Notes: generated by a model from the letters alone, not told the origin. 64,000 nt of DNA from Microvirga flavescens (GCF_003290125.1 NZ_QMKH01000002.1:124001-188000), one strand, 5' to 3'. Counted from the first letter of the stretch, positions 1-11,290 are shown. A program made the numbers and translations.

Positions 1-271
1 CGTGGTGAGGTTCGCCATATTTGGCGATGAAATCGTCCATATGGCCGCCCTGCCAAAGCCCGACGAAGGCGACGGCGGCGAAGAAGCCGAGCGTCAGGCT
101 TGTGCCGAGGAAGCGGGGCAGTTTTTTCGCGAGCGGCGTAGAGACCGAGGAGCGCCGCCCGCCGCGCGAGGGGCGGGAGGGACCGGAACGGTCGAACCGC
201 GAGGGGTGATTCGGATAGTCATCGAAGGACGATACGCGCGCAACAGCGACCCCGGCCGAGTAGGCCGTCAT
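1..271 (-). CDS. ftsQ: Cell division protein FtsQ, N-terminal part (cut by window edge)
   Basis: FtsQ is the bitopic inner-membrane divisome protein that links early and late division proteins. Reading leftwards from the ATG at 271-269 gives about 90 residues: a basic, Ser/Pro/Arg-rich cytoplasmic tail, then a single hydrophobic segment (FLGTSLTLGFFAAVAFVGLW) at about residues 55-75 and the start of a periplasmic part. This layout and the position straight after ddlB fit FtsQ in alphaproteobacterial dcw clusters. The start ATG overlaps the ddlB stop as ATGA. The POTRA and beta domains lie outside the window, so identity rests on topology and synteny. Confidence 0.85.
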   Translation of the reverse strand, partial: MTAYSAGVAVARVSSFDDYPNHPSRFDRSGPSRPSRGGRRSSVSTPLAKKLPRFLGTSLTLGFFAAVAFVGLWQGGHMDDFIAKYGEPHH

Positions 272-1191
272 CGGTTGCAGGTAGCGTCCTCCACCATCCA
301 TTTTACAAGCTCACCAAACGTATAGCCCGCATGGGCTGCCAATTCCGGCACCAAGCTCGTCTCGGTCATTCCGGGCTGGGTGTTAACCTCCAGAACGACC
401 AAGTCTCCCGTACCGCCGGGCGTATCGTCATACCGAAGATCGGCACGACTGATTCCCCGACAGCCGAGCGCTTGATGCGCTGTTAACGCCAACTCTTGGA
501 CCTTTTGGTAAATATTCGGTTTAATTTCTGCCGGGAGGACGTGAATGGAGCCGCCCTTCACATACTTTGCGTCGTAATCGTAGAACACGCCCGTCGCAGG
601 GCGGATGTCGATGACCCCGAGGGCCTTGTCGCCCATCACGGCGCAGGTCAGTTCTCGACCAGAAACATATGATTCTACAATAACTTGCTCACCAAACGTC
701 CAATCCTCGCGCGTCAATTCCTGAGGCGGATGGCTGCGATCCTCCCGCACAATGATGACGCCGTAGGACGAGCCTTCATTCACAGGTTTGATGACGTAAG
801 GCGCGGGCAGCACATGCTGCTTCGCCGCCTCGAGGCGATTAATGACCACCCCGCGCGGAACCGGCACACCCGCCGCCTGCATGACGATTTTCGCCTTGTC
901 CTTCTGCATGGCGAGGGCCGAGGCGAGGACGCCGGAATGTGTGTAGGGAATGCGCAGGAGTTCGAGGAGGCCCTGAATCGTGCCATCCTCCCCCACCCGC
1001 CCGTGCAGGGCGTTGAAAACCACATCCGGCGCGACGGCGTTGAGAACGACGGAAATGTCGGGCTGCACATCGATGGGGGTGACGCGATAGCCCTGCTCTT
1101 CCAGGGCCTTGGCGCAGGCAGCGCCCGAAGCAAGGCTGACGTTCCGCTCCGCAGACCAACCGCCCATCAGGACAGCGACGTGTTTCGTCAT
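268..1191 (-). CDS. ddlB: D-alanine--D-alanine ligase
   Basis: A cytoplasmic ATP-grasp enzyme that joins two D-Ala molecules to make the dipeptide added by MurF. The 307-residue product has the family's usual length. Visible features are the N-terminal LMGGWSAERNVSL region, the ATP-grasp segment YVIKPVNEGSS at about residue 131, and the metal-binding LEVNTQPGMT at about residues 267-276. GGAG sits a few bases before the ATG. Unlike its neighbours it is not coupled to the upstream gene: a 126-bp gap holding a palindromic repeat separates it from murB. Confidence 0.97.
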   Translation of the reverse strand: MTKHVAVLMGGWSAERNVSLASGAACAKALEEQGYRVTPIDVQPDISVVLNAVAPDVVFNALHGRVGEDGTIQGLLELLRIPYTHSGVLASALAMQKDKAKIVMQAAGVPVPRGVVINRLEAAKQHVLPAPYVIKPVNEGSSYGVIIVREDRSHPPQELTREDWTFGEQVIVESYVSGRELTCAVMGDKALGVIDIRPATGVFYDYDAKYVKGGSIHVLPAEIKPNIYQKVQELALTAHQALGCRGISRADLRYDDTPGGTGDLVVLEVNTQPGMTETSLVPELAAHAGYTFGELVKWMVEDATCNR

Positions 1192-1228
1192 GATCGACTC
1201 CTACCGTTCGAGGCGGCGCACCTGACTG

Positions 1229-1280
1229 TCGCATGATCCGGGCGAACAACCGGTGCCCGCTTGTTCTGATCATGCTCTCG
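1229..1280. repeat. Dispersed palindromic element, copy 1 (module A)
   Basis: Lies in the murB-ddlB gap. The outer arms GCATGATC (1231-1238) and GATCATGC (1268-1275) are a perfect inverted repeat, and the interior contains GGCGAACAACCGG and TTGTTCT. Related copies lie at 15791-15829, 28310-28342 and 47933-47977. It resembles the short palindromic intergenic elements known from Rhizobiales. In the transcript it could fold between the two cistrons. Confidence 0.8.
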
Positions 1281-1317
1281 CGCATCAGCCTTGCCGCCGA
1301 TCATAGGCGCGAGCGCC

Positions 1318-2235
1318 TTAAGCCATTCCTACGCGCTTGATTTCCCATTGCAGCTCGACGCCGGAATTTTCCCGCACGCGGCGGCGGACTTCCTCGCCGA
1401 GCTGTTCGATCTCGCTTGCGGTGGCCGAACCGTGGTTGATGAGAAAGTTGCAGTGCAATTCGGAAACCTGTGCATCGCCGATCCGCAGGCCGCGACAACC
1501 GGCGGCGTCGATCAGTTCCCAGGCTTTCTTGCCGGGAGGATTCTTGAACGTTGAGCCGCCTGTGCGGGTGTTCACCGGCTGCGTTGATGCGCGTGCATCG
1601 GTGATCGCATTCATCTCGGCGAGAATTTCAGCCGGATCGCCGGGGCGGCCCTCGAACAGGGCTTCTGTGAAGATCACGTCGTCAGGAACGCCGCAATGGC
1701 GGTAGGTGAATCCCATTTCGGCATTGGTGTAGGTCACGCGCTCGCCGGAACGGGTGACGCCTCGGGCCGCCACCAGCACGTCCTTGGTTTCCCCGCCATA
1801 GGCTCCGCCATTCATGCGCAAAGCGCCGCCGATGGCGCCGGGGATTCCGCGCAGAAACGAAAGACCGGCAATGCCCGCTTCCGCGGCCGCGCGCGCCACC
1901 TTCACATCGGGAGCCCCCGCCCCTGCGCGCGCGCGCAAGGAAGGCTCCACATTCACTTCGGCAAAGCGCTTGCCGAGGCGGATCAGAACGCCTGGCCATC
2001 CGCCATCGCGAATGAGCAGGTTCGAGCCGAGCCCAACCACGAGAACGGGAACCGCCACATCGAGGCGCGAGAGAAAATAGGCGAGATCATCCTCGTCCGC
2101 CGGCGTGAAAAGAACCTTTGCAGGGCCGCCGGTGCGAAACCAGGAGAGCGGCACGCTCGAAACATTGGCTTCCAATGTGCCGCGCAAGTCCGGCATGCGC
2201 TCTTTCAGCTCGGGGACGATGTCAGGAAACATCAA
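1318..2235 (-). CDS. murB: UDP-N-acetylmuramate dehydrogenase
   Basis: A cytoplasmic FAD enzyme that reduces UDP-GlcNAc-enolpyruvate to UDP-MurNAc using NADPH. The 305-residue product shows the FAD-binding [10 protein letters not shown] at residues 70-79, [19 protein letters not shown] in the middle, and GGSTFKNP at about residues 226-233, which carries the serine that protonates the enol intermediate. Its ATG overlaps the murC stop as ATGA, indicating translational coupling. Confidence 0.97.
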   Translation of the reverse strand: MMFPDIVPELKERMPDLRGTLEANVSSVPLSWFRTGGPAKVLFTPADEDDLAYFLSRLDVAVPVLVVGLGSNLLIRDGGWPGVLIRLGKRFAEVNVEPSLRARAGAGAPDVKVARAAAEAGIAGLSFLRGIPGAIGGALRMNGGAYGGETKDVLVAARGVTRSGERVTYTNAEMGFTYRHCGVPDDVIFTEALFEGRPGDPAEILAEMNAITDARASTQPVNTRTGGSTFKNPPGKKAWELIDAAGCRGLRIGDAQVSELHCNFLINHGSATASEIEQLGEEVRRRVRENSGVELQWEIKRVGMA

Positions 2236-3647
2236 GCCGCTTTCTCACCGAGCGCCTCGAGTTCACCCGGCAGCGCATAAGCCCATTGCGTGATGTTGCC
2301 CGCGCCGAGGCAGACGACATAATCGCCGGGCTTCGCGAGGCCCTTGACCATTCCGGCCAGATCTTCCGGCTTTTCGAGCGGCATGGCGTTGCGGTGCCCG
2401 CGCGCCTTCAGGCCGGAGACGAGGCCATCACGATCCGCACCGGGGATCGGCTGCTCGCCCGCTGCATAGACAGGCGCGACGATGACCGAATCCGCATCGT
2501 TGAAACAGGTGCAGAATTGATCGAACAGGGACGAGAGGCGCGTGTAGCGGTGCGGCTGCACCACAGCGATCACCTGCCCGTCGGTAGACGCGCGCGCGGC
2601 CTTCAGGACTGCGCTGATCTCGACCGGGTGGTGGCCGTAATCGTCGAAGACGGTGATGCCGTTCCACGCGCCCGTGCGGGTGAAGCGGCGCTTCACGCCA
2701 CCGAAACCGGCGAGCGCCTTGCGGATCGCATCCGGCGTGACGCCGAGTTCGTGCGCCACCGCGATGGCGGCGGTCGCGTTCAATGCGTTATGCGCACCCG
2801 GCATCGGCAGAACGAGATCTTCCAGCTCCAGGCGGAACCCGGGACGGCGATCGCGGATCATCACGCGAAACTTGGTCTGCCCGCCGCGCGGGTCGATATC
2901 CATGATGCGCACATCGGCCTGCGGATTTTCGCCGTAGGTGATGATGCGCCGATCCTCGATGCGGCCCACGAGGTCCTGCACCGCCGGATGATCGATGCAC
3001 ATCACCGCGAAGCCATAGAACGGAATCGAGTCGATGAAGGAGCGGAAGGCGTCCTTGATCGCATCGTAGGAATGGAAATGATCGAGATGCTCGGCGTCGA
3101 TGTTGGTGACGATGGCGACATCCGCCGGGAGCTTGAGGAACGTGCCGTCGGACTCGTCCGCCTCCACCACCATCCACTGCCCATCGCCCATGCGGGCATT
3201 GGTGCCGTAGGCGTTGATGATGCCGCCGTTGATGACCGTCGGGTCGAGCCCGCCCGCATCGAGCAGGGTCGCGACGAGGGATGTCGTCGTGGTCTTGCCA
3301 TGCGTTCCGGCCACTGCCACGCAGGATTTGAAGCGCATCAGCTCGGCCAGCATCTCCGCGCGGCGCACGACCGGCAGGCGCTTTTCGCGCGCGGCCATGA
3401 GTTCCGGATTGTCGCGCTTGATTGCGGTGGAGACCACCACGATCTCAGCGTGTTCCACGTTCTCGGCCTTGTGGCCGATGAAGGTCTTGATGCCCTTCTC
3501 GGCGAGGCGCTTGACGTTGTAGTTGTCGGAGGCGTCCGACCCCTGCACCGTGTAGCCGAGATTGTGCATCACCTCGGCGATGCCGGACATGCCGATGCCG
3601 CCAATTCCGATGAAGTGGATGGGTCCGAGTTTCGGCGGCAGTTTCAT
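2232..3647 (-). CDS. murC: UDP-N-acetylmuramate--L-alanine ligase
   Basis: The first amino-acid-adding ligase of the peptidoglycan stem peptide, cytoplasmic and ATP-dependent. The 471-residue protein shows the N-terminal GIGGIGMSG nucleotide-binding loop (about 14-22) and the Mur ligase P-loop GTHGKTTTT (about 114-122). Length and motifs are typical. It sits between murG and murB with 4-bp ATGA overlaps at both ends. A long plus-strand open frame opposite it (2118-3884) is a composition shadow. Confidence 0.97.
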   Translation of the reverse strand: MKLPPKLGPIHFIGIGGIGMSGIAEVMHNLGYTVQGSDASDNYNVKRLAEKGIKTFIGHKAENVEHAEIVVVSTAIKRDNPELMAAREKRLPVVRRAEMLAELMRFKSCVAVAGTHGKTTTTSLVATLLDAGGLDPTVINGGIINAYGTNARMGDGQWMVVEADESDGTFLKLPADVAIVTNIDAEHLDHFHSYDAIKDAFRSFIDSIPFYGFAVMCIDHPAVQDLVGRIEDRRIITYGENPQADVRIMDIDPRGGQTKFRVMIRDRRPGFRLELEDLVLPMPGAHNALNATAAIAVAHELGVTPDAIRKALAGFGGVKRRFTRTGAWNGITVFDDYGHHPVEISAVLKAARASTDGQVIAVVQPHRYTRLSSLFDQFCTCFNDADSVIVAPVYAAGEQPIPGADRDGLVSGLKARGHRNAMPLEKPEDLAGMVKGLAKPGDYVVCLGAGNITQWAYALPGELEALGEKAA

Positions 3648-4762
3648 GACTTTATTCCGTTCTGCGTCGTGGATGCGAGTTTGAGAACCGCCTCGGCGAG
3701 ACGTTCCGCGGCGTCGGAGATACCGGCGCTCTTGGCCGAGGCCGCAGCGCGGGTCAAGCGTTCCGGCTCGGCCAAAAGAGACTGGATCTCCGTGGCGAGG
3801 CGCTCGGGCGTAAACTCGACTTGTGGAAGGACGATGGCAGCGCCGATATCGGCAAGGCTTTTGGCATTCGCCGCCTGGTCCTGATCGAGCGATCCCGGCA
3901 GCGGCACGAGAATGGAGGGGCGACCGATCACCGACAGTTCCGCGACGGTGGAGGCCCCAGAGCGCGAGATGATCAGATGCGCCTCGGCGATGCGGCGCGG
4001 CAGATCCTTGAAGAAAGGCTCGACCTCGCAGGCAACATTCAGCCGCCGGTAGGTTTCACGAACGCGCTGACAATCTTCCTCGCGAGCCTGCTGACAGATG
4101 GAAAGCCGCGCGCGCAATTCTGCCGGAAGCTTCTCGATGGCGAGCGGCACGATATCGCTCATCACCCGCGCGCCCTGGCTGCCGCCGAAAACGAGCAGCT
4201 GAACACGGCTCTCTTTCGACAAGGCGGGATACGCGATCTTCGCCGCTTCCAGCACCGCCGGGCGAACGGGATTGCCGGTGTGGACGCGTTGCCCCGCGTC
4301 TCCGGCGGGCACGCCCTTCGTGGCCTCGAAGCCCGTCGCGATGAGCGACGCGCGGCGCGACAGAAGACGATTGGCGCGCCCCAGCACGCCATTCGCCTCA
4401 TGGATCGCCACAGGAACGCCGACGAAAGACGCGGCAAGGAGCGGCGGAACGGTCGGATACCCACCGAAGCCGACGGCGACGGCGGGCTTCAACCGGCGAA
4501 TGACGGGAATGGCTTTCAGAATACTCTTGCCCAGCAGCAAAGCCGCCTTCGCCATCTGCGGCAGCGAGCGGCCGGAGGGCGTGGCGGACGGAATCTCGAT
4601 GATCTCTTCAGCCGGGAACGCCCCCGCATAGGCATTGGCGCGCTTGTCGGTGACGAGAACGACGCGGATGCCGGAAGCCTTCAAGGCATTGGCGAGCGAT
4701 TCCGCCGGGAAGAGATGCCCGCCTGTGCCGCCGGCCGAGAGAAGAACGAGAGGAGCTGTCAC
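3644..4762 (-). CDS. murG: UDP-GlcNAc:lipid I GlcNAc transferase MurG
   Basis: A GT-B fold glycosyltransferase at the inner face of the membrane that converts lipid I to lipid II. The 372-residue product has the N-terminal [14 protein letters not shown] loop (about 11-24), [11 protein letters not shown] in the middle and [11 protein letters not shown] in the donor-binding C-domain. It overlaps murC as ATGA and starts 10 bp after the ftsW stop. Confidence 0.97.
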   Translation of the reverse strand: MTAPLVLLSAGGTGGHLFPAESLANALKASGIRVVLVTDKRANAYAGAFPAEEIIEIPSATPSGRSLPQMAKAALLLGKSILKAIPVIRRLKPAVAVGFGGYPTVPPLLAASFVGVPVAIHEANGVLGRANRLLSRRASLIATGFEATKGVPAGDAGQRVHTGNPVRPAVLEAAKIAYPALSKESRVQLLVFGGSQGARVMSDIVPLAIEKLPAELRARLSICQQAREEDCQRVRETYRRLNVACEVEPFFKDLPRRIAEAHLIISRSGASTVAELSVIGRPSILVPLPGSLDQDQAANAKSLADIGAAIVLPQVEFTPERLATEIQSLLAEPERLTRAAASAKSAGISDAAERLAEAVLKLASTTQNGIKS

Positions 4763-4772
4763 GATATGAGAC

Positions 4773-5900
4773 TCAATCGAAGCGTTCCATCATCTCCGCG
4801 CGCGGCCGCCGGCGCGTCAGGGCGATGAGGAAGCCCATGCCGAGCGCGAGCGAAAGCAGCGAGGAGCCGCCATAAGAAATGAAAGGAAGCGTCATGCCCT
4901 TCGCGGGCATGAGGTGAACGTTCACCATCATGTTGATGCAGGCCTGAAGCCCGAACATCAGCACGAGGCCGGTCGTCGCCAGCTTGCAGAACGTATCCTC
5001 GTTGCGGCGAGCAAGCATGAGACCGCGCAGGACGATAAAGGCGAAAAGCAGCAACACGAGCAGGCACACGACGACGCCGAATTCCTCCGCCGTGACGGCG
5101 AAGATGAAGTCGGTATGCGCATCGGGAAGAATGCGCTTCACCGTGCCCTCGCCCGGGCCGCGCCCGAGCCACCCGCCGCGTGCAAAAGATTCCAGCGCCG
5201 TATCGACCTGGAACGTGTCGCCGGAAGATTTATCCATGAAGCGCTCGATACGTGCGCGAACGTGCGGCAGGAACTCATAGGCCGCCGCGATTCCGACAAG
5301 GCCCGCGCCGCCAAGTCCCATCACCCAGAACCAATGCAGGCCCGCGACGAAGAAGAGGCCGCACCACACGATGGTAATCAGCATGGTCTGGCCGAAATCC
5401 GGCTGCAGCACGAGCGGAATGATGGTGGCGGGCAGAATGAGAAGCGCGAGCAGCGCGCCCGGCATATCCTTGCGCCGCGCCCCTTCCGAGAAGGCCCATG
5501 CAGCGATGACAACGAAGGCCGGCTTCACGAATTCGGACGGCTGAATGCCGATGCCCCCAATCATGATCCAGCGATGCGCACCCTTGATCTCCGGGCCGAA
5601 CTGGAACGTCGCCAGAACCAGCAGCATGCTGATCGTATAAACGAGAAGCGCGAGACGGCGCACATGCCGGAGCGACAGGAACGACACGAACACAAGGATC
5701 GCCGCCGTCGGCAGAAGGAACATTGCCTGACGATAAAGGAAATGGAAGGTCGAAAGGCCAAGCCTTTCCGCCACCGGCGGGCCACCCGCCATGAGGAAGA
5801 CGAGACCCGAGATCATGATCGCCGCCAGCCCTGCGAGCAGCGCGCGATCCACCGTCCACCACCAATCGCCAAGCGGCGTGCGTTCCGCGCGTGACACCAT
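4773..5900 (-). CDS. ftsW: Lipid II polymerase FtsW (SEDS family)
   Basis: A polytopic membrane glycan polymerase that acts with FtsI at the septum. The 375-residue product has about ten hydrophobic segments, the SEDS motif PSEFVKPAFV and the C-terminal PAKGMTLPFISYGGSS. Its place between murD and murG, with FtsI encoded in the same cluster, identifies it as FtsW and not RodA. The ATG lies 2 bp after the murD stop. Confidence 0.96.
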   Translation of the reverse strand: MVSRAERTPLGDWWWTVDRALLAGLAAIMISGLVFLMAGGPPVAERLGLSTFHFLYRQAMFLLPTAAILVFVSFLSLRHVRRLALLVYTISMLLVLATFQFGPEIKGAHRWIMIGGIGIQPSEFVKPAFVVIAAWAFSEGARRKDMPGALLALLILPATIIPLVLQPDFGQTMLITIVWCGLFFVAGLHWFWVMGLGGAGLVGIAAAYEFLPHVRARIERFMDKSSGDTFQVDTALESFARGGWLGRGPGEGTVKRILPDAHTDFIFAVTAEEFGVVVCLLVLLLFAFIVLRGLMLARRNEDTFCKLATTGLVLMFGLQACINMMVNVHLMPAKGMTLPFISYGGSSLLSLALGMGFLIALTRRRPRAEMMERFD

Positions 5901-5902
5901 GT

Positions 5903-7297
5903 TCAGGCCCCCATCGTCGGATTGATGCCGGGCAAAGCCCGGACGAGATCGCGGAAACGGTCTCCGCGCACTTCGTAATTCGGAAACTGGTCGTAAGACG
6001 CACAGGCCGGCGAGAGCAGAACCACTGCATCGGTGCCCATCGCAGCCGCATCGTGCGCCGCCTGATCCATCGCCTTTTCGAGCGTACCGCTCATCACATG
6101 CGGCACCGAAGGCCCAAGCGTCGCCGCGAACTCGTCCGCCGCAGCACCGATGAGATAGGCCTTCTTGATCTTCGGGAAGTACGGCTTCAACGTCGTGATG
6201 CCACCTTCCTTCGGCTTACCGCCAAGAATCCAGAGAATGTTGTCGAACGACTTCAACGCCTTCTCGGTGGAGTCGGCGTTGGTCGCTTTGGAATCGTTGA
6301 TGAAGAGCGTGCGGCCGAGCCGGTCAACCTCTTCCATGCGGTGAGGAAGGCCGGGGAAGCTGCGGATCGCCGTTTGAATGACATTCTCATCCACGCCGCT
6401 CAGCAACGTGACCGCGACGGCGGCAGCCGCATTCTGCGCGTTGTGATCGCCGCGCAGGGAGCCGACACCTTCGAGTGCTGCGACGAGCCGAGGTGAGCCG
6501 GTGAAATTCGCGAAGATCTCAACCCCGACCGCGTAGACGCTGCCTGCCTCGCGATCATCCAGACCCACCCGCACGACGGGCTTGTTCACATGACCCATGT
6601 CGGCGATGATCGCGCGGCTCATCTCATCATCCGCGCCGATAACCGCCCGGTCTGCCCTTGCGACCAGCCGTTCCTTGATCGCCGCATAGTTCTCCATCGT
6701 CCCATGCCGGTCGAGATGATCCGGCGAGATGTTGAGGAGAACGCCGATGCTCGGCGCGAGCGAGGGCGCGAGGTCGATCTGGAAGGACGAGCATTCGATG
6801 ACGTGGATGCGTTTATCCGACGGCGGCTCAAGCGAAAGGATAGCGGTGCCGATATTGCCGCCCATCTGCACGTCGTGACCCGCTTCACGCAGGATATGCG
6901 CGATGAGCGCCGTCGTCGTGGACTTGCCGTTCGTACCGGTGATGGCGATGAAGGGTGCTGCCGGCGCAAGCTTCGCGCGCTCGCGGCAGAAGAGTTCGAT
7001 ATCGCCGATGATCTCGATGCCCGCCGCCTTCGCGAGCTTTGCGGACCAGTGCGGCTCCGGATGTGTCAGCGGAACGCCCGGCGAGAGAATGAGCGCGGAA
7101 AAGCGCGCCCAATCGGCCTGACGCAGGTCGCCCGTCTCGATGCCCTTCGCCGCCGCTTCCGCCATTTTTGCCGGATTGTCGTCACACGCCACCACATGCG
7201 CTCCACCTGCTTTCAGGGCGAGCGCCGTCACGAGCCCGGAACCGCCGAGGCCGAAGAGGGCGACCGTCTTGTTGGCGAAAGTGGTGACGGGCGTCAT
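5903..7297 (-). CDS. murD: UDP-MurNAc-L-alanine--D-glutamate ligase
   Basis: Adds D-Glu to UDP-MurNAc-L-Ala in the cytoplasm. The 464-residue sequence shows [11 protein letters not shown] near the N-terminus (about 15-25) and the Mur ligase P-loop GTNGKSTTT (about 121-129), followed by SPDHLDRHG. Length is normal. Four bases separate it from mraY and two from ftsW. Confidence 0.97.
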   Translation of the reverse strand: MTPVTTFANKTVALFGLGGSGLVTALALKAGGAHVVACDDNPAKMAEAAAKGIETGDLRQADWARFSALILSPGVPLTHPEPHWSAKLAKAAGIEIIGDIELFCRERAKLAPAAPFIAITGTNGKSTTTALIAHILREAGHDVQMGGNIGTAILSLEPPSDKRIHVIECSSFQIDLAPSLAPSIGVLLNISPDHLDRHGTMENYAAIKERLVARADRAVIGADDEMSRAIIADMGHVNKPVVRVGLDDREAGSVYAVGVEIFANFTGSPRLVAALEGVGSLRGDHNAQNAAAAVAVTLLSGVDENVIQTAIRSFPGLPHRMEEVDRLGRTLFINDSKATNADSTEKALKSFDNILWILGGKPKEGGITTLKPYFPKIKKAYLIGAAADEFAATLGPSVPHVMSGTLEKAMDQAAHDAAAMGTDAVVLLSPACASYDQFPNYEVRGDRFRDLVRALPGINPTMGA

Positions 7298-7301
7298 GAT
7301 G

Positions 7302-8393
7302 TCACCGCAGCTTCAGCGTGGCGAGGCCGACAAGAGCCAGCACGACGGAAATGATCCAGAAGCGGATCACCACCTGCGGTTCCTTCCAGCCCAGCTGCTC
7401 GAAATGGTGATGGATCGGCGCCATCTTGAAGACGCGCTTGCCGGTGAGCTTGAACGACGTCACCTGAATGATGACGGAGACGATCTCGAGCACGAAGAGG
7501 CCGCCGACGATGGCGAGCACGATCTCGTGCTTCGTTGCGACGGCGACGGTGCCGAGAAGACCGCCGAGCGCCAGCGAACCGGTATCGCCCATGAAGATCT
7601 GCGCAGGCGGCGCGTTGAACCACAAAAAGCCGAGGCCAGCGCCGATGAGCGCGCCGCAGACGACGGCAAGCTCACCCGTGCCGGGAACGAAATGGATCTG
7701 CAGATAATTGGCGAAAACCGCGTTACCGGCGAGATAGGCGATGAAGCCGAAGGTGCCTGCCGCAATCATCACCGGCACGATGGCAAGCCCGTCGAGGCCA
7801 TCAGTGATGTTCACCGCATTGCCCGCGCCAACGATGACGAAGCCAGCGAAAGCGATGAAGAACCAGCCGAGGTTGAACAGCAATTCCTTGGAGAACGGCA
7901 GGGCGAGCTTGTTCGCAAGGCCCGGCGTCGAGATATACGCAATCGCGATGCAGGCGGCGGCTGCGATCAGCGCCTCGATGGCAAGGCGCGACTTGCCGGA
8001 AAAGCCCTTGTGCGATTGCTTCGTCACCTTGAGATAATCGTCGTAGAAGCCAATGGCACCGAAGCCGACGGTGACGAAGAGAACAACCCACACATAAGCG
8101 TTCGTCAGGTTGGCCCAGAGTAGAGTGCTGACAAGCACGCCAGCGAGGATCATGAGACCGCCCATCGTCGGCGTGCCGCGCTTGGTCAGAAGGTGCGATT
8201 GCGGACCGTCCTCGCGGATCGGCTGCCCCTTCCCTTGCTTCAGGCGCAGCATCGAGATCATCGCGGGGCCGAAGAGAAAGACGAAAAGCAACGCCGTCGC
8301 CGTCGCGCCGCCGGTGCGGAACGTGATGTAGCGGAAAATATTGAGCGGGCTGAAATAGGGGCTGAGTTCAGCCAGGAAGGGCAACATCGACAA
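7302..8393 (-). CDS. mraY: Phospho-N-acetylmuramoyl-pentapeptide transferase
   Basis: An integral membrane enzyme that transfers phospho-MurNAc-pentapeptide to undecaprenyl phosphate, giving lipid I. The 363-residue protein has about ten membrane spans, the Asp pair in FYDDYLK, the [10 protein letters not shown] and [12 protein letters not shown] loops, and the MAPIHHHFE motif near the C-terminus. All catalytic motifs are intact. It directly abuts the murF stop. Confidence 0.97.
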   Translation of the reverse strand: MSMLPFLAELSPYFSPLNIFRYITFRTGGATATALLFVFLFGPAMISMLRLKQGKGQPIREDGPQSHLLTKRGTPTMGGLMILAGVLVSTLLWANLTNAYVWVVLFVTVGFGAIGFYDDYLKVTKQSHKGFSGKSRLAIEALIAAAACIAIAYISTPGLANKLALPFSKELLFNLGWFFIAFAGFVIVGAGNAVNITDGLDGLAIVPVMIAAGTFGFIAYLAGNAVFANYLQIHFVPGTGELAVVCGALIGAGLGFLWFNAPPAQIFMGDTGSLALGGLLGTVAVATKHEIVLAIVGGLFVLEIVSVIIQVTSFKLTGKRVFKMAPIHHHFEQLGWKEPQVVIRFWIISVVLALVGLATLKLR

Positions 8394-9827
8394 CTATCCT
8401 TTGTGCGCCTGCGCGGTTTCGCGCGGGCCAAAACGTTCCTTGAGCGCCTTGACGACCAAGGCCATCTGCATGCTGAGCGAACCCTTGACCGTCACCGCAT
8501 CGCCCGGGCGAATGGCGGCGCAGACGGCATCGACCAGTTCCGAAGACTTTTCGACTTGCGCCGCGATCAGCGCCTTCGGCAAGGCATCCGTGAGATTTTT
8601 CATCAGCGGCCCGGCCGCGAAGACGAGATCGACGCGATTCGCGTCCACCGCTTCGACAAGCCCCTTGTGCAGATCGGGACCGCTGACGCCAAGTTCTTTC
8701 ATGTCGCCGAGAACGGCGATGCGCCGCCCGCCCTTACCCATCTCGACCGTGCCGAGATTAGAAAGCGCCGCACGCATGGAGGCCGGGTTGGCGTTGTAGC
8801 TCTCATCGATCAGAAGCACCTCGCCCCCTGCAACATTGAGGAGCGTGCGCTCACCGCGTCCGACGGGGGGCTTGAGGTCCGCAAAGGCCTGCGCCGCGAG
8901 CGTAACGTCCACTCCAAGCGCGTGGCAGGCCGCGAGCACGCTCAACGAGTTGAGAGCAATGTGCCGCCCCGCCGTGCCGACGCGGTAGGTCATGGGACGC
9001 CCGAAAATTTTCACATCGACGATGGAGCCGTCGGGCTTCGCTATGATGCGCTCGGCGCGGATATCCGCCGCCTCATGCTCGCCGAACGACACGACGCGTC
9101 CGGCAGCCGAAGCCAGCGCATGTGCGCGCAGGCGCTCGAAATACGGCGTATCGCGATTGATGACCGCCGTGCCGCCTGATTCCAGGCCGGAGAAGATTTC
9201 GCCCTTCGCATCGGCGATGCCCCAGAGCGAGGGAAAGAATTCGATGTGAACCGGCTCAATGGTGGTGACCACCGCCACATGCGGGCGCACCATCGCAGTG
9301 AGCGGCAGGATCTCGCCCGTATGATTCATGCCGATTTCGAACACGCCGTAAGCGACATCGCGCGGCATGCGCGCCAAGGTGAGCGGCACGCCCCAATGGT
9401 TGTTATAGGAAGCGACGGAGGCATGCGTCTCACCCTGACGCGAAAGCGCAAGGCGCATCGCCTCCTTCGTCCCGGTCTTGCCGACGGAGCCCGTGATGGC
9501 GACGATCTTCGCATGGCTGCGAAAGCGTGCCGCGCGCCCTAGCTGGCGCATGGCCTCCAAAACGTAGGGAACGACAATGAGCCGGTCCTGCGCCTTGAAC
9601 TCCGCCGCGCGGTCAGCCGCGACTACAGCCGCCGCCGCGCCCTTTTCGATGGCGGCGTCCACGAAGCTGTGCCCGTCATGAACGTCGCCCTTGATGGCGA
9701 AGTAGATGTCGCCGGAATTAAGCGTGCGTGTGTCGATGGATGCGCCAGTCGCCAGCGTAAAGCCCGCGCCAATGCGCGCACCCGTCGCTGCCTGCACCTC
9801 GTCCGCTGTCCAAAGGGGCGCGCTCAT
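8394..9827 (-). CDS. murF: UDP-MurNAc-tripeptide--D-Ala-D-Ala ligase
   Basis: Adds D-Ala-D-Ala (made by the DdlB of this cluster) to the UDP-MurNAc-tripeptide. The 477-residue product has the Mur ligase P-loop GSVGKTGTK (about 113-121), the NHTGEI segment and DESYNANPASMRAAL in the central domain. The start overlaps the murE stop by 4 bp (ATGA). Confidence 0.96.
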   Translation of the reverse strand: MSAPLWTADEVQAATGARIGAGFTLATGASIDTRTLNSGDIYFAIKGDVHDGHSFVDAAIEKGAAAAVVAADRAAEFKAQDRLIVVPYVLEAMRQLGRAARFRSHAKIVAITGSVGKTGTKEAMRLALSRQGETHASVASYNNHWGVPLTLARMPRDVAYGVFEIGMNHTGEILPLTAMVRPHVAVVTTIEPVHIEFFPSLWGIADAKGEIFSGLESGGTAVINRDTPYFERLRAHALASAAGRVVSFGEHEAADIRAERIIAKPDGSIVDVKIFGRPMTYRVGTAGRHIALNSLSVLAACHALGVDVTLAAQAFADLKPPVGRGERTLLNVAGGEVLLIDESYNANPASMRAALSNLGTVEMGKGGRRIAVLGDMKELGVSGPDLHKGLVEAVDANRVDLVFAAGPLMKNLTDALPKALIAAQVEKSSELVDAVCAAIRPGDAVTVKGSLSMQMALVVKALKERFGPRETAQAHKG

Positions 9828-11290
9828 CCCTGCCTCTCCACAATCGCCGCGCGAACCTCATCCTGGTCCGAGAACGGCAGGGTCTGGTTACCGATGATCT
9901 GGCCCGTTTCATGGCCTTTTCCGGCAACGACGAGAACATCGCCCTTTTTCAACCCCCTCACCGCCTCGCGAATGGCCGACGCGCGGTCGCCGATCTCACG
10001 GGCACCTTGAGCAGCTTGCATGATTTCAGCGCGGATCGCGGCGGGATCCTCCGAGCGAGGATTATCGTCCGTGACGATCACGACATCCGCCTTCTCGACG
10101 GCGATGCGCCCCATGACCGGACGCTTGCCGCGATCGCGATCACCACCACAGCCGAAGACACAGACGAGACGGCCCGTCGCGAAAGGCCGCAGCGCATCGA
10201 GCACATGCGCCAGTGCATCCGGCTTGTGGGCGTAATCGACGACGCAAAGCGCGCCATCGACTTCCCCGACCCGTTCGAGACGCCCGGGAACGCCTTTCAG
10301 GGAGGGCAGGCCTTCAAGAATAGCGCGAACCGGAACATCGCCCTCGACCGCATGGACAAGCCCTGCCGCGAGAAGCGCGTTTTCGATCTGGAATTCTCCT
10401 GCGAGCGGGAAATCGATCTCGCTGATTTTTCCCGCAACGCTGATGAACAGCTCTTGCGAGAAGCCCTGTGCTCGCGCTTCGGCAAGGCGGATCGTGGATC
10501 CCCTGCGCCCGGTCGTGAGTGTCTTCAACCCTCTGCGACGAATGCCTTCGAGGAACACATCCGCATAGGGCCCGTCCGCATTGACGACCGCTGGTGCGTC
10601 GGCAGGCAGAAGCGTGTCGAACAGGCGCAACTTCGCAGCGGCATAGGCCTCCGTCGTGGCGTGATAATCGAGGTGATCGCGTCCCAGATTGGTGAAGCCG
10701 CCCGCAGAAAGACGAACGCCGTCGAGGCGCTTCTGGTCGATGCCGTGCGAGGACGCCTCCATCGCCAGATGCGTAATACCCTCGCCCGCGAGACGGTCGA
10801 GCGTCTCATGCAAGGTGATGGGATCCGGCGTCGTGAGAGATCCGTAGGCCGCTCCATCCGAGGTGATGACGCCAAGCGTTCCGAGGCTCGCCGACTTGTG
10901 CCCGAGATGCGCGAAGAGCTGGCGCGCGAAATCCGCGACGGAGCTTTTTCCGCTCGTGCCGGTGACAGCGACGATCTTTTCCGGCTGGCGCGGATAGAAA
11001 CGCGCAGCGGTGAGCGCGAGCGCACGATGCACGTCGGCGACTTGCACATAGGCGACATGGTTCGGCAGATCGGCGGGGCGCGCGGCCTCGCCCATGATGG
11101 CGACAGCGCCAGCGGCGACGGCCTGTGGCACGAAGCTCATGCCATCGACCTTCGTGCCGGGCACCGCAACGAACAACGTGCCGGGCTTAACTTTACGGCT
11201 GTCCGCAACAAGGGTTGTGATTGGGGTATCCGCCCCTTGCGTGCCGCATGCTTCGGGAACCAGATCGCCTAATGTCCTTGGTGCAACCAT
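9824..11290 (-). CDS. murE: UDP-MurNAc-L-Ala-D-Glu--meso-diaminopimelate ligase
   Basis: Adds the third stem-peptide residue. The 488-residue protein has the P-loop GTSGKSSVA (about 111-119) and, near the C-terminus, DDNPR (about 408-412). In this family DNPR marks meso-diaminopimelate specificity as opposed to L-lysine, as expected for a Gram-negative. The start shares one base with the ftsI stop (TGATG). Confidence 0.97.
   Translation of the reverse strand: MVAPRTLGDLVPEACGTQGADTPITTLVADSRKVKPGTLFVAVPGTKVDGMSFVPQAVAAGAVAIMGEAARPADLPNHVAYVQVADVHRALALTAARFYPRQPEKIVAVTGTSGKSSVADFARQLFAHLGHKSASLGTLGVITSDGAAYGSLTTPDPITLHETLDRLAGEGITHLAMEASSHGIDQKRLDGVRLSAGGFTNLGRDHLDYHATTEAYAAAKLRLFDTLLPADAPAVVNADGPYADVFLEGIRRRGLKTLTTGRRGSTIRLAEARAQGFSQELFISVAGKISEIDFPLAGEFQIENALLAAGLVHAVEGDVPVRAILEGLPSLKGVPGRLERVGEVDGALCVVDYAHKPDALAHVLDALRPFATGRLVCVFGCGGDRDRGKRPVMGRIAVEKADVVIVTDDNPRSEDPAAIRAEIMQAAQGAREIGDRASAIREAVRGLKKGDVLVVAGKGHETGQIIGNQTLPFSDQDEVRAAIVERQG

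Noticed and set aside
2118..3884. Long plus-strand open frame (588 codons) opposite murB, murC and murG
   Set aside because: Antisense to well-identified genes; Arg/His/Asp-rich composition with no recognisable motif, typical of high-GC shadow frames.
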